Source: Flavobacterium lipolyticum (GTDB lineage: Bacteria; Bacteroidota; Bacteroidia; Flavobacteriales; Flavobacteriaceae). Taken from it: a stretch of DNA of 64,000 nucleotides. Location of the stretch: assembly GCF_020905335.1 (NCBI RefSeq), contig NZ_JAJJMN010000001.1:992001-1056000 (forward strand). Reading direction: 5' to 3'. Shown here piece after piece: positions 1-9,642 of this stretch. The translations under genes and the position numbers were made by a program. Under the pieces are notes generated by a model. It was given only the letters and a program-made list of their open reading frames with translations, was not told the origin of the DNA and ran no database searches. How positions within the stretch are numbered: the stretch's first letter is position 1; each line of letters starts with the position of its first letter.

Positions 1-1
1 T

Positions 2-280
2 GCAGCAGGTGGTTTGAGTGCCGATTACGAATTGCCGGGCTTACCTCATCGCGTGGGTCATGGAACAGGATTAGATATTCACGAACATCCATATTTGGTA
101 AGAGGCAATACTACTGTTCTGCAAGAAGGAATGGTAGTAAGTAACGAACCGATGCTTTGCATCCCGGGTCAATTCGGGATTCGTCATGAAGATCATTTTT
201 ATATGACCGCTGAAGGCCCAAAATGGTTCACTACTCCAATGCACAGTATTGATAATCCGTTTGGCATTGACATCAATTAA
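2..280 (+). CDS. M24-family metallopeptidase (Xaa-Pro peptidase type), C-terminal part
   Basis: Only the last 92 or so codons are in the window; the reading frame is open from base 2, so the gene starts upstream. The fragment shows the end of a pita-bread fold: HGTGLDIHEHP carries a catalytic or metal-binding histidine, EGMVVSNEP carries a metal-binding glutamate, and IRHEDHF carries the last glutamate ligand. These are hallmarks of M24 peptidases that use two divalent metals, and the motif spacing fits the Xaa-Pro dipeptidase and aminopeptidase branch better than methionine aminopeptidase. It converges on the M43 protease gene across a shared hairpin. A second complete M24 enzyme lies at 11809-13104, which fits a proline-peptide theme, although this gene may be unrelated housekeeping. 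Confidence 0.85.
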   Translation, partial: AAGGLSADYELPGLPHRVGHGTGLDIHEHPYLVRGNTTVLQEGMVVSNEPMLCIPGQFGIRHEDHFYMTAEGPKWFTTPMHSIDNPFGIDIN

Positions 281-304
281 ACTGTATTTAATTTTAAAAA
301 GCAT

Positions 305-337
305 AAAAAAAGGGAAACAATATCGTTTCCCTTTTCT
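305..337. terminator. bidirectional intrinsic terminator
   Basis: An 11-bp perfect stem (308-318 with 325-335, loop aatatc) has the form AAAAGGGAAAC / GTTTCCCTTTT. The A-run on the left and T-run on the right give U-tracts in both directions. It sits between the convergent M24 peptidase fragment and the M43 protease gene. Confidence 0.85.
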
Positions 338-356
338 TCTTTACAAACCAAATTAT

Positions 357-3300
357 TTATTTAACCAATAACTTTTTAGTATCTGTGAAGCTTCCATCTG
401 TAGCTACCACTATATAAACTCCTTTTCTAAGACGGTGTACCGGATAAGAAACTGTGTTTTTTACAATGTCAATAACATTTCCTGTACTGTCGTAGATGGT
501 GATTTTAGTATCCGCCAGGTTTAAATTAGCGAAGTTGAAATTAACCACTTCCGAAGCCGGATTAGGATACATCGTAAATGATTTTGTAAAATCAGTCTGA
601 TCTGCTCCTGCACTTCCGTTTTGCAAATCAATGGTCAACGGAGCACTCCAGTTACTTGCCTCAGTTGCATTTTTAGCTCTAACTCTAAACTGATAAACGG
701 TTTGTGTGCCTTGTTTCGGAACCCATAAATAATAGGTTGTGGAAGTTCCGAAAGTGGTCCAGCCTGTACTAGCATTATTCAACTGTACTTCATAACTTGT
801 TGCATTCGCCACTGTATTCCATGAAGCATAAAATCCGGATGAATACACTCCTGAATTCCCAATATTGGCTGGTGTCGGCAAAGTTGTCGGATTAGGTGTC
901 GAACCTGCAACAACCGTATAGTCTTCCACATCACCATCTCCAATGTTTCCACAAGCCGACGGGTTCGCATAATATTTCATTACAATGCGCATTCTGGTCG
1001 TTCCGGTAAACGCAATTGGTGTAAAACTGCCTGTAGCTGTTCCGGTAGAAGAAATTCCGTCAATCACTTTTTCAGAAGCATCAAAAACATTGTTTTTATT
1101 GTAATCGATCCACACTCCCCAGTATTCTAAATAAGATCCTCCGGAAAAACCTGCCGCCAGACTAACATTTGTAGCTACTCCCGGAGTTACAGTTACAGTT
1201 TTAGACGTAAGATTAGCATACCCCCCTGCATCTTTACCGGATGTATTGGTAAAACTTCCAATAGTTACTGAATTGATGTATTCGTAATTATTATTCCCCT
1301 GAGCAGTACAATACGCTGAGCCTGCTGCAAGAGTAGCTGTAACCTCATTAGAATAGGCGGAGTAAATGCTATTTGCTTTTGCACGTACTCGGTATTTATA
1401 AGTACTTCCGGCTGTCAGACCTGTGTTGGTATACGTAGCCGCTGTACTTGGTAATGTTGTTATTTCGGCAAAAACATTATCTGCTCCTGCTCTTTCTACT
1501 ACAATGTTTGTCGCATTAGTTGCGTTGTTTACCCATGTCAATTGTGCCTGTAAACTGGTGTTGTTTACTGCAGCCGTCAGACTTGTAGGTGCCAAAACAG
1601 TTACAGGTGCCTGAGTTCCGGCCTGAATGGATTCGTTTGGCTTCGTATTGTAAGCATAGTCTAAAACGGAATAACCAACTCCACCTGCTTCTACTTTAAC
1701 ATGCATCCAGCCATAACAGGTACGGCCTCTGCTTTTATATTCAAAACCGATATAACCTGTTTGGTTGTCCCAGGCTGTATAACTTGCCGTTCTTAAATCT
1801 AACTGATCCGGATATGCCGCTCCGGGGGTTACAAAATTACTTGCGGCACCAATTGTAGTTCCCTCTGTAATTAAACTAATGTTACGTGTACCTGTAGGTC
1901 CTACCAGTCTTTTGCCATAAGTTTCTACTTTTAAAGCAGCAGCAGCAAACTGCCATGCTCCATACTCCGTATTATCTCCAATCCCTAAATCAAAATACTG
2001 CCAGGTTTGGGCTGCCGAAGCAACATAATCAGGATTGTTTACATAAAAAACTCCGTAAGGTGCATCAAATTTCAAATTGATCGTTTTTGATGACGTATCA
2101 AGAGTCGCAATTCCTCCTGTGATTGCAGCATCTTTGAATGTAATGACTACAGCAGCATCATTTGCAGGAAGATGTGTGCTTGCTTTTCCGGTAAAGGAAA
2201 CCACTACTTTATTATTTCCCTGAAGTGTCAATACAGCGGTTAATCCTGAAGGAACTCCTGTAATAGCAAAATCAGTTCCAGCAGTTAAGGTTCCAGTACT
2301 TTTTGTAAAAGTTCCATTGTTAGTAGATAACGAAATTGTACTGGTCGTGGTAACACCACCGTCATTTGCCTCCGCCTCGTACAGTATACTTTCTGATAAA
2401 ACAACCGCCGTTTTATTAGTCACACCGGTATAAATAGGCGCATTGGGTTGTGTATTGTAGGCATATTCAGAAATGATGTAACCGTCTCCATTTGCCGCAA
2501 CGCTTATTTTGAACCAGCCATAGCAAGGCAATCCATCGATTTTGTATTCAAAACCTACATATCCCGATTTTCCATCCCAGGCGGTATAACTCGCTGTTCT
2601 TAGATCTAATTGATTTGGGTATGCTCCCGGAGCAGTCATATTACTTGTCGGACCAACTGCGGTGTTTTGAGCTAATAAGGTAATGTTTCGGCTACCACTC
2701 TCGCAAGTTAATCTTTTGCCATAAGTTTCAATTTTTAATGCATTGGCCGCATAACGCCAACCTCCGAATGAAGTGTCGTCTCCTTTTGCAATATCAAAAA
2801 ACTTCCAGGTTAAATTTGAAGAGATGTTAATATCCGGCATGTCTACAAAGAAGATTCCATAAGGATCCGTAAATCTTAAATTGTAAAACAAAGCAGTACA
2901 AGACAAACCTGCAGTTCCTCCTGTAAATGCCGCAGGTAAGAATGTGATTCCGGCAGTTGTATTTTGCGTTGCTGCATGATTTGTTGCTTTTCCTGAAAGT
3001 GTTACCGTCACCTGACCATTTGAATTTACAGTAACAACTGGTGTGATTCCGGCTGGAAAAGTATGTGTAAAATGGGTTCCTGCTGACAAAGTTCCTGAAC
3101 TTAGTGCAAAAGTCTTTCCTCCGCTTAAAGTTACCACTGAGGCTGTATCAAAAGATCCATCATTGATAACAGCTTCTTTAAAAGTAGTTCCGGTTGCTAC
3201 TAAACTGCTTTCAGTCGTGTTCACTCCGGTATCAATTAAGTTTTGCGGCTGCCAGAGCGTAATCCTTGCCGGATGCTGTAAGGCTGCCAGCATTCTGTCA

Positions 3301-4205
3301 ATCTGACCCTGGGTGTACATTTTATAACAGCCTTGTGCACCATTGTACCCCATATAATTTTCGATGTTTACTTTATCTCCTGTACAATTAGTTCCCGGTG
3401 TACAAGCCAGAGTATGCTTAGCATCTTCTGCAGGAGTGTCGGCAACTTCATCTGTGCCGGAGCAGCCTCCTTCAAAAGTGTGAATCAGGTTTAAGAAATG
3501 TCCAAATTCGTGTGTAAGGGTTGCCGAAAATTCTTTGCTGTAGGAGTTGTCGTAAAGATAAGCTCCGTTAAAAACGACACGTGCTGTGTTATTGGCCGTC
3601 ATACCAGAATCAGGATACCAGGCAACTCCTGAATTGTTAAAAACTCCTTCGTTATACAAATCATTCTGAATGTAAACGTTCATATATTTTTTATTGTCCC
3701 AGGCATCCGCAGCAATCTGATCATCGTAACCACCGCCATTTCCGTAACCGTTTTTGGCCGCATGGAAAACAACACCCGTGGTACATCCGCCATTAGGGTC
3801 TTTTTTCGCCAGTTTAAATTCGATGTTTAATGTTCCTCTTCTCGCTTGAAAAAAGGGCTCAACTGTTTGGTAATCGGCATTCCTGCCATTGAAATCGTCA
3901 TTTAACTGAGCCAAATGATTGACGATTTTTTCATAGGTAATGGTTTTTCCGCTTTGAACGTCTCCATAAATATGGAAAACCACGGGGATAACATAAGTAG
4001 GTGTTGCTGCTGTTTTTGAAGTGTTGCTTTTACGCTGAAGGATAAATGTTTTGGTAAAGGCATCAAAATCTTTTTTTTCCTGAAGTGATTTGGGGCTATT
4101 CCGATACACTTTGGCGTTTTCTTCTGTCGTCCGGCAAGGAAGTCCCTGCGCGCTCATTTTCCCTATCGAAAAAACGAGCATTAATACTAGTAGTTTTGTT
4201 TTCAT
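357..4205 (-). CDS. secreted M43 metalloprotease with duplicated adhesin-like domains and T9SS sorting domain
   Basis: A 1282-residue secreted protease. Residues 1-20 form a signal peptide ending MSAQ. The zinc motif HEFGHFLNLIH (232-242) and the Met-turn region NYMGY (about 284-288, followed by a GQIDRM stretch) identify a metzincin of the M43 pappalysin/cytophagalysin group. A unit of about 265 residues then occurs twice (about 330-597 and 600-865). Each unit has a Calx-beta-like half and a half with the shared words IETYGKRL and QLDLRTASYTAWD. Next come a fibronectin type III domain (868-958), a GEVED domain (about 1022-1098, with GDVEDYTV), a second FN3 (1108-1193), and a type A T9SS domain (1208-1282, starting with YPNPASE and ending KKLLVK). 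It should leave the cell through T9SS and stay on or near the surface. Protein substrates are certain only at the level of endopeptidase; action on collagen is inference from its neighbours. Confidence 0.92.
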   Translation of the reverse strand: MKTKLLVLMLVFSIGKMSAQGLPCRTTEENAKVYRNSPKSLQEKKDFDAFTKTFILQRKSNTSKTAATPTYVIPVVFHIYGDVQSGKTITYEKIVNHLAQLNDDFNGRNADYQTVEPFFQARRGTLNIEFKLAKKDPNGGCTTGVVFHAAKNGYGNGGGYDDQIAADAWDNKKYMNVYIQNDLYNEGVFNNSGVAWYPDSGMTANNTARVVFNGAYLYDNSYSKEFSATLTHEFGHFLNLIHTFEGGCSGTDEVADTPAEDAKHTLACTPGTNCTGDKVNIENYMGYNGAQGCYKMYTQGQIDRMLAALQHPARITLWQPQNLIDTGVNTTESSLVATGTTFKEAVINDGSFDTASVVTLSGGKTFALSSGTLSAGTHFTHTFPAGITPVVTVNSNGQVTVTLSGKATNHAATQNTTAGITFLPAAFTGGTAGLSCTALFYNLRFTDPYGIFFVDMPDINISSNLTWKFFDIAKGDDTSFGGWRYAANALKIETYGKRLTCESGSRNITLLAQNTAVGPTSNMTAPGAYPNQLDLRTASYTAWDGKSGYVGFEYKIDGLPCYGWFKISVAANGDGYIISEYAYNTQPNAPIYTGVTNKTAVVLSESILYEAEANDGGVTTTSTISLSTNNGTFTKSTGTLTAGTDFAITGVPSGLTAVLTLQGNNKVVVSFTGKASTHLPANDAAVVITFKDAAITGGIATLDTSSKTINLKFDAPYGVFYVNNPDYVASAAQTWQYFDLGIGDNTEYGAWQFAAAALKVETYGKRLVGPTGTRNISLITEGTTIGAASNFVTPGAAYPDQLDLRTASYTAWDNQTGYIGFEYKSRGRTCYGWMHVKVEAGGVGYSVLDYAYNTKPNESIQAGTQAPVTVLAPTSLTAAVNNTSLQAQLTWVNNATNATNIVVERAGADNVFAEITTLPSTAATYTNTGLTAGSTYKYRVRAKANSIYSAYSNEVTATLAAGSAYCTAQGNNNYEYINSVTIGSFTNTSGKDAGGYANLTSKTVTVTPGVATNVSLAAGFSGGSYLEYWGVWIDYNKNNVFDASEKVIDGISSTGTATGSFTPIAFTGTTRMRIVMKYYANPSACGNIGDGDVEDYTVVAGSTPNPTTLPTPANIGNSGVYSSGFYASWNTVANATSYEVQLNNASTGWTTFGTSTTYYLWVPKQGTQTVYQFRVRAKNATEASNWSAPLTIDLQNGSAGADQTDFTKSFTMYPNPASEVVNFNFANLNLADTKITIYDSTGNVIDIVKNTVSYPVHRLRKGVYIVVATDGSFTDTKKLLVK

Positions 4206-4393
4206 TTTTTTTGGGTTAATTTGTTGCCACCAAAATTACCAGCATAGCTTCTATTTTATTGATACTATGTTATTTAAAAACAATATATAATTAACAACTT
4301 TTTAACTTTAAAAAAACACATAATTAAAAAATAAACCAAATAAATCAAGCATTCACAAATAAATTAGGCTATTTTTTAAATAAAACAAAACCA

Positions 4394-4630
4394 AGACTTC
4401 GACTTCGCTCAGTCGGACAATAGGATTCAATAAGTAAGACCTGACCTTCACTCAGTCCGACAATGGGATTCAATAAAGACTTCGACTTCGCTCAGTCGGA
4501 CAATGAGGCTCGGGAAACAAGACTTCGGCTTTGCTCAGTCGGACAATGCAATGCAAAAAGAGACTTCGACTTCGCTCAGTCGGACAATGAGGCTCGGGAA
4601 ACAAGACTTTGGCTTCGCTCAGTCGGACTA
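4394..4630. repeat. six-unit repeat array, about 41-bp period
   Basis: Six copies of a 28-bp unit containing GACTTCGCTCAGTCGGACAA begin at about 4394, 4438, 4477, 4520, 4561 and 4602, giving steps of 44, 39, 43, 41 and 41 bp. Copies 2, 4 and 6 carry substitutions. Two of the linkers share the word gaggctcgggaaaca, so the linkers are repeats too. The unit is not a clean palindrome and no cas gene is near. It resembles dispersed intergenic repeats seen in flavobacterial genomes; a function is not evident. Confidence 0.85.
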
Positions 4631-4646
4631 TGGGATTAAATAAAAA

Positions 4647-4680
4647 TAAAAAAACCGGAACCTAATTAAAGGCCCCGGTT
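4647..4680 (-). terminator. intrinsic terminator of the susCD pair
   Basis: An 11-bp stem (4653-4663 with 4670-4680) pairs throughout, with two G-U wobbles in the minus-strand RNA. Its loop is six bases, and a run of six T on the minus strand follows (4647-4652). It ends the transcript 24 bp after the SusD-like stop codon. Confidence 0.9.
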
Positions 4681-4703
4681 AAAAACAGGAAAACTAATTC
4701 AAA

Positions 4704-6161
4704 TTAAAATTTATCCCAGAAAATTTTTGTAGTCATCAAATCCCCTCCCATGGCAGCAGCAGCAGCCTCATAATTTCCTTTGTTTAAGGTTTTATCAAAA
4801 AGAGAGTAAATAGTACGAACCGGTACTTTTCCTTTTGCCGCATCAACAGCAGTTGAAGGGGCTAACAATACAGGAAAATCCAGTCTTCTGTATTCTGTCC
4901 ATGCCTCAAATCCTCTGTTGTAATAAGCAATCCAAAGCTGGTAAGCGATTTTTTCTTTTGTTGTTCCGGCAGCAGTTGCAAAGTCAACATCTGTTCTGTT
5001 TACATAGGTCTGTGCATCAGCATTCGCAACTCCCCAAAAGTTCATGCTTGCCAAAATTCCTTTTTTATAATATTCTTCCGGAGTTCCTCCTACGCTAAAT
5101 CCTCTGTTTGCAGCATCTGCCAAAAGGAAACAGGTTTCGGTGTAATCAAAAATTACTCCCGGGTTTGTTCTTTCTTTCAATCTTGATCCCATGTTTGAAA
5201 AATCGCCATAACTTACTTGTTTGGCATAAGGAGCTCCTTTATAGCTACCGCCTTTTTTAGAATTTGGATTAAAGAATATATCACGTCTTGGGTCATTTTT
5301 TCCATTTAACTGATTCACAAAATATTCAGTCGGAATCGTTTGACTTTCGTTTACCAAAGTATCATACAACGGATTCATATCAACAAGTGATGAAAAATAC
5401 TGGAACAATGCTGTTTCCTCTTCACTGCTCATTACTCCTGAATTGTAAGCACTTTCTACTATTGTTTTTGCTTTAGCGGGCTCAATGTCTGCAAGGTGTA
5501 ATCCAAGTTTTAATTTCACACTATTCGCTAATGTTTTCCATTTTGCCACATCGCCTTTGTAAATTAAATCGGCTTTACCAAAGCTCTCTTTACTGCCGTC
5601 CATAGCAGCAATAGCAGCATCTAATCTGGCAGCTAGATCTAAATAAATGGTTTTGGCATCATCGTATTTTGGATAAGGATACAGATTAATATCCAAAGCT
5701 TCACTGTAAGGCACGTTTCCAAACAAATCTACAAGCGCCTGATACGCCATCACAATCTGAACGTCAAGTACTGCGATTTTGTTTTTCTTAATTGCAGTAT
5801 CAACAGCTCCTAAAGCTTCTTTGCTCTTTATGTCTTTTTGAGCGTTCACCAAATCCTGCAAAACGTCTCTGTATAACAACGTTGAAAGAGAACTTCCTAA
5901 ATTTCTTCTTTCCATATTGTAGTTCACCTCATCGGTATAGGTTGTGGTAGACCAATACTGAGCATATCCTCTAAAATTGTTGCTGTTTACTGAAGCATTG
6001 GTCAGGAAGTAGGCATAATTTACCTGTGCATTGCTCATAAGTGCCCCCGGCAAAACGGTGGTATAGGCTTTTTTGTCCTGATTTAAATCTTCTAAGTTAT
6101 CACAAGAGGCTACCGAAAGTAAGATGGCTCCTGCAAAAAATATCGTTTTTACTATTTTCAT
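4704..6161 (-). CDS. SusD/RagB-like outer-membrane lipoprotein
   Basis: A 485-residue lipoprotein that should cap the neighbouring SusC-like channel on the cell surface and bind its ligand. The N-terminus MKIVKTIFF...SVASC gives a lipobox with Cys20 as the acylation site. The body matches the SusD-like family used in peptide and other nutrient importers: FRGYAQYWSTTTYTDEV near the N-terminus, a TPR-like middle (KAKTIVESAYNSGVMSSEEE), and IAYYNRGFEAWTEYRRLDFP towards the C-terminus. It lies 12 bp after the SusC gene and is followed by a strong terminator, so the two form a bicistronic unit. The nearby peptidases and hydroxyproline genes suggest an oligopeptide ligand; the sequence alone does not prove this. 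Confidence 0.93.
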   Translation of the reverse strand: MKIVKTIFFAGAILLSVASCDNLEDLNQDKKAYTTVLPGALMSNAQVNYAYFLTNASVNSNNFRGYAQYWSTTTYTDEVNYNMERRNLGSSLSTLLYRDVLQDLVNAQKDIKSKEALGAVDTAIKKNKIAVLDVQIVMAYQALVDLFGNVPYSEALDINLYPYPKYDDAKTIYLDLAARLDAAIAAMDGSKESFGKADLIYKGDVAKWKTLANSVKLKLGLHLADIEPAKAKTIVESAYNSGVMSSEEETALFQYFSSLVDMNPLYDTLVNESQTIPTEYFVNQLNGKNDPRRDIFFNPNSKKGGSYKGAPYAKQVSYGDFSNMGSRLKERTNPGVIFDYTETCFLLADAANRGFSVGGTPEEYYKKGILASMNFWGVANADAQTYVNRTDVDFATAAGTTKEKIAYQLWIAYYNRGFEAWTEYRRLDFPVLLAPSTAVDAAKGKVPVRTIYSLFDKTLNKGNYEAAAAAMGGDLMTTKIFWDKF

Positions 6162-6173
6162 TTTTTTTTGTTT

Positions 6174-9100
6174 TTAGAATTGAACTTTCATATTAAAGTT
6201 ATACTCTTTTGAGGTAGGCAAAACTCCAGTTTGAAAGCCCTGAAGATTTCCTGACGAAAGTCCTGCTTCCGGATCAGCGTACGGCAGATTTTTATGAATA
6301 ATCCACAAGTTGCTTCCATTAACTGACAAAATCATGTTGGTGATAAAAGTCTTCGCCAGGAATTTTGATGGCAATCTGTAGCTTAATCCTAATTCACGTA
6401 ATTTCACATAAGAAGCATCGTAAACATATTGCTGTTCCGGCATGGAGTTGTAAAATGAATATCCATTTGCTCCTTCTACACTTACCACTTTATCATTTGG
6501 AGTTCCGTCTTCTTTAACCCCAGACAACAGAATCCCTCCGCCGCTTGCGATCGGATTTCTTTGTGGATTTCCTAAATGGTTGTTCGAAACCGTACTTTCA
6601 TAAATACCTGTAGTATGTCCGAAACGCTGGTCTAATGAATAAACGTCTCCTCCTTTTTTCACATCAATCAAAAAGTTCAATGAGAAATTTTTATAGGTAA
6701 TTACGTTGTTCAAACCACCAATCCAATCCGGGTTTATATCCCCAATTGTTGCTCCGGCCGTTTGTAAATATCTTCCGTTTGAACGAATTACTTTTTCTCC
6801 GTTTAAATAAGTAAATCCGGAACCGATCAACTGTCCAATTGGTTTTCCAACCTCAGCAACATATCCTACTCCCTGGAAAGATCCTAACGAAATTCTGTCA
6901 GCTCCTCCTAATGAAATTACTTCATTTTTATTGGTAGACCAGTTTACTTTTGCTTCCCAGCTAAAATTGGCCGTTTTTACCGGAATTACAGACAAGGTTA
7001 CCTCATATCCTTTATTTTGAACATCACCTCCGTTTATCCAGGCTCTGGTGTATCCGGTTTGTGTAGGTGTTTCCACTGAAAGAATCTGATTGGTTGTATT
7101 GCTTTTGTAGTAAGAGAAATCAAGACCTACACGATTATTGAACAATTTAAGTTCTATACCGGCTTCAAGACCTCTTGTCAGCTCACTTTTTAAATTAGAG
7201 TTACTTTTATTGTTTTCTGTAGAGAAACGAATTCCGTCAGGTCCAAAATTATCACCTTTTGGATAAGTTGCTGCAATGACAGCAAACGGAGCATCATTAC
7301 CTGTTTCTGCATAATTCAAACGAAGTTTTCCAAAAGACAACCAATTTGTTTTAATGTGGTTACTAAAGATATAAGTTCCTGTAATCGAAGGGTACGTATA
7401 AGTACTATTACTTGATGGTAACGTTGAAGATTTATCTACACGATAACTTCCCTCTAAGAAATAAGTTTCCATAAAATTGAAACTCGCATTAGCATAAACA
7501 CTGTTGGTACCGATGGCTACTTCTGACTCACCAGGGCTGTTGATTTTATCAATAGAATTACTCAAAGCATAAATTCCAGGCACTACCAGTCCGCCATTTG
7601 TCGCTGTAAAAATGGACTTACTCACTGAACGTCTTGAATTAGCTCCAAGCATTCCGTTGAACTTAATTCCGTCTGTAATATTAGTTTTAAAATTCATGAT
7701 CAAATCGAAGTTGATCTCTCTGAACGTTTTATCAAATCTGGTATATTGTCCAAGTGCATTTGGTGTTCTTTTTGATCCCACAGCAATGCGCTCTTCCTGT
7801 AACTGATTATAGGTATCTACAGCACCTTTACCTGTAATCTCAAACCAATCGGTGATTTGTGTATTCAAAGCAAAGTTTCCGAAAAAACGATCACGATTTA
7901 AAGTATTGTAGTTGTTGTATCTTTGAAAATAAGGATTGTCATGAAACTGCAGTGTTAAATCATTTGGTCCTCCAACACTCCAGGTTGTATTTTTTCCTGT
8001 AAGATCATAAGCATCTTTTAAATCCTGAAAATCTACACTTGTAGAATACCATTGTCTGATACTGCTCAGATAGTTGTTTCCACCATCACCGTAACCGGTT
8101 TCATTCATTCCTTTCGCATCTGCTTTTAAATAATTAGCCGATGCCGAAATTTTAGTTTTAGGCAGAATGTTATAGCTTCCGGAGAAGTTAAAATTGTCTT
8201 TACGATTGTTACTGTTTGGCAAAATCCCCTGATTCATGTTATAGTTCGTATAACCAAATCTGAAATCTCCTTTTTCACCTGATCCGGTAAAAGCAATATT
8301 ATTAATGAACGTCAAGCTCTTTTGGTAAAAATCATTTGGATTTTTCTTTACTGCTGTCCAGGGCGTAGCTTTTCCGTAACCCGGTAATTCAGGGTAGAAA
8401 GAACTCCAGTTGTACACTAACAAATTAGGATCAAATTTAGGTCCCCATGAGGCATCATCGGTTGCAGCATATGGATGTACCCCACTTCCTAAATCAACTG
8501 TTCCGTAGAAGTCACCATATCCTCCACCGTATTGATTTTGATACTCTGGTAAGGTTTTTTTATCGACTACACCAACAGTAACTCCGGAGCTAAAACTTAC
8601 GCCTAAACCTCCTTTAGATTTACTTCCTTTTTTTAGCGTTACAAGGATCACCCCGTTTGAAGCTCTTGAACCATACAAAGCAGAAGCTGCAGCTCCTTTC
8701 AGTACGTTCATCGTTTCGATATCGTCAGGATTGATATCCGAAGCGGCATTTCCGTAATCGTATCCTCCTGTGTTACCTCCGCTTTTCTGATCGGCACTAT
8801 TGGTATTGTCATTATTCAACGGAATACCGTCTACAATCCATAACGCCTGATTGTTTCCGGTTAAGGAAGTAGTACCACGAATCACCACATTCGTTGAACC
8901 TCCAATATTATTGTTACGTCTGATTTGTACACCGGCAATTTTACCTGAAATTGCATTGGCTACGTTACCATTGTTTACTTTGGTCAGGTCTTCTCCTTTA
9001 ATTTCCTGAGTGGCATAACCTAAAGATTTCTTTTCTCTTTTAAGCCCCAACGCCGTAACAACAACCTCCCCAAGCTGCTCTGAAGCAGGAGATAAAGAAA

Positions 9101-9380
9101 CATTGGCAGTATTCCCCGTAACGGTTACCTCTACAGCCTTCATTCCAATATAATTAAAGATTAAAACAGCGTTTTGACTTGTCTTTATAGAATATTTACC
9201 GTCAAAATCAGTTTGAGCTCCTGTTTTTGTTCCTTTGATCAATACACTCGCACCCGGTAAAGGTAAGCCTGCATTATCTGAAACAATTCCCGATACAACC
9301 CGCTCCTGTGCGAGCGCAAATTGTGCTAGCAGTACAAAAAAAAGTACTACCGTTTTTCTTTGAAAAAACTTGAATTTCAT
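6174..9380 (-). CDS. SusC/RagA-family TonB-dependent outer-membrane transporter
   Basis: A 1068-residue TonB-dependent channel. The signal peptide is about residues 1-24, cut before QERVVSG. A carboxypeptidase-regulatory-like domain spans about 28-103 (GLPLPGASVLIKGT, FDGKYSI). Then come a short GEVVVTALG segment (104-112), a plug domain with the SusC hallmark WIVDGIPL (181-188), and a long beta-barrel ending in a C-terminal phenylalanine, as expected for BAM substrates. It forms the energised pore of the SusCD pair with the lipoprotein downstream. A hairpin upstream (9583-9626) separates it from the peptidase operon, so it probably has its own promoter in 9381-9580, where no clear -33/-7 pair was found. 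RagA-type systems in this family carry peptides, which fits the context. Confidence 0.95.
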   Translation of the reverse strand: MKFKFFQRKTVVLFFVLLAQFALAQERVVSGIVSDNAGLPLPGASVLIKGTKTGAQTDFDGKYSIKTSQNAVLIFNYIGMKAVEVTVTGNTANVSLSPASEQLGEVVVTALGLKREKKSLGYATQEIKGEDLTKVNNGNVANAISGKIAGVQIRRNNNIGGSTNVVIRGTTSLTGNNQALWIVDGIPLNNDNTNSADQKSGGNTGGYDYGNAASDINPDDIETMNVLKGAAASALYGSRASNGVILVTLKKGSKSKGGLGVSFSSGVTVGVVDKKTLPEYQNQYGGGYGDFYGTVDLGSGVHPYAATDDASWGPKFDPNLLVYNWSSFYPELPGYGKATPWTAVKKNPNDFYQKSLTFINNIAFTGSGEKGDFRFGYTNYNMNQGILPNSNNRKDNFNFSGSYNILPKTKISASANYLKADAKGMNETGYGDGGNNYLSSIRQWYSTSVDFQDLKDAYDLTGKNTTWSVGGPNDLTLQFHDNPYFQRYNNYNTLNRDRFFGNFALNTQITDWFEITGKGAVDTYNQLQEERIAVGSKRTPNALGQYTRFDKTFREINFDLIMNFKTNITDGIKFNGMLGANSRRSVSKSIFTATNGGLVVPGIYALSNSIDKINSPGESEVAIGTNSVYANASFNFMETYFLEGSYRVDKSSTLPSSNSTYTYPSITGTYIFSNHIKTNWLSFGKLRLNYAETGNDAPFAVIAATYPKGDNFGPDGIRFSTENNKSNSNLKSELTRGLEAGIELKLFNNRVGLDFSYYKSNTTNQILSVETPTQTGYTRAWINGGDVQNKGYEVTLSVIPVKTANFSWEAKVNWSTNKNEVISLGGADRISLGSFQGVGYVAEVGKPIGQLIGSGFTYLNGEKVIRSNGRYLQTAGATIGDINPDWIGGLNNVITYKNFSLNFLIDVKKGGDVYSLDQRFGHTTGIYESTVSNNHLGNPQRNPIASGGGILLSGVKEDGTPNDKVVSVEGANGYSFYNSMPEQQYVYDASYVKLRELGLSYRLPSKFLAKTFITNMILSVNGSNLWIIHKNLPYADPEAGLSSGNLQGFQTGVLPTSKEYNFNMKVQF

Positions 9381-9582
9381 AAAATGGTTTTATAATTAGT
9401 ATTGGCAAATGTTTTGCTTTTTTGATAATTTTTATGATAATATATTATCGCAAAAACCTATTATATTACCCTTTTATTACATATTTAATATTTTACATGT
9501 ATTATCTTACCCTTTCAAATTCGAACAACATACGTGCTTATTTTCTTACTTTTTGTCTTTTTTCACTTGATTTTAGACCACA

Positions 9583-9626
9583 AAAAAAGGGAGAAATCCT
9601 TTTTACAGAAATTCTCCCCTTTTTTA
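9583..9626. terminator. terminator after the peptidase operon
   Basis: A stem with GGGAGAA pairing to TTCTCCC, flanked by an A-run on the left and a T-run on the right (one bulged C), lies 17 bp past the DPP IV-like stop codon. It can act in both directions and separates the DPP IV transcript from susC. Confidence 0.75.
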
Positions 9627-9642
9627 TGCTTTTAAAATGATT

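Larger units (their letters stand above)
4206..4703. other. 498-bp intergenic region: AT-rich leader, repeat array and terminator
   Basis: There is no gene here. Bases 4206-4390 are very AT-rich and should carry the promoter of the M43 gene. A TAATTTTG element, fitting the Bacteroidota -7 consensus, lies on the minus strand at 4231-4238, but no clear -33 TTTG is seen. Bases 4394-4630 hold a repeat array and 4647-4680 hold the terminator of the susCD pair; both are listed separately. Confidence 0.6.

Noticed and set aside
4394..4630. A CRISPR-like array (28-bp units, near-constant spacing)
   Set aside because: The units vary, the spacers are only 11-16 bp and some are identical, and no cas gene is in the window.
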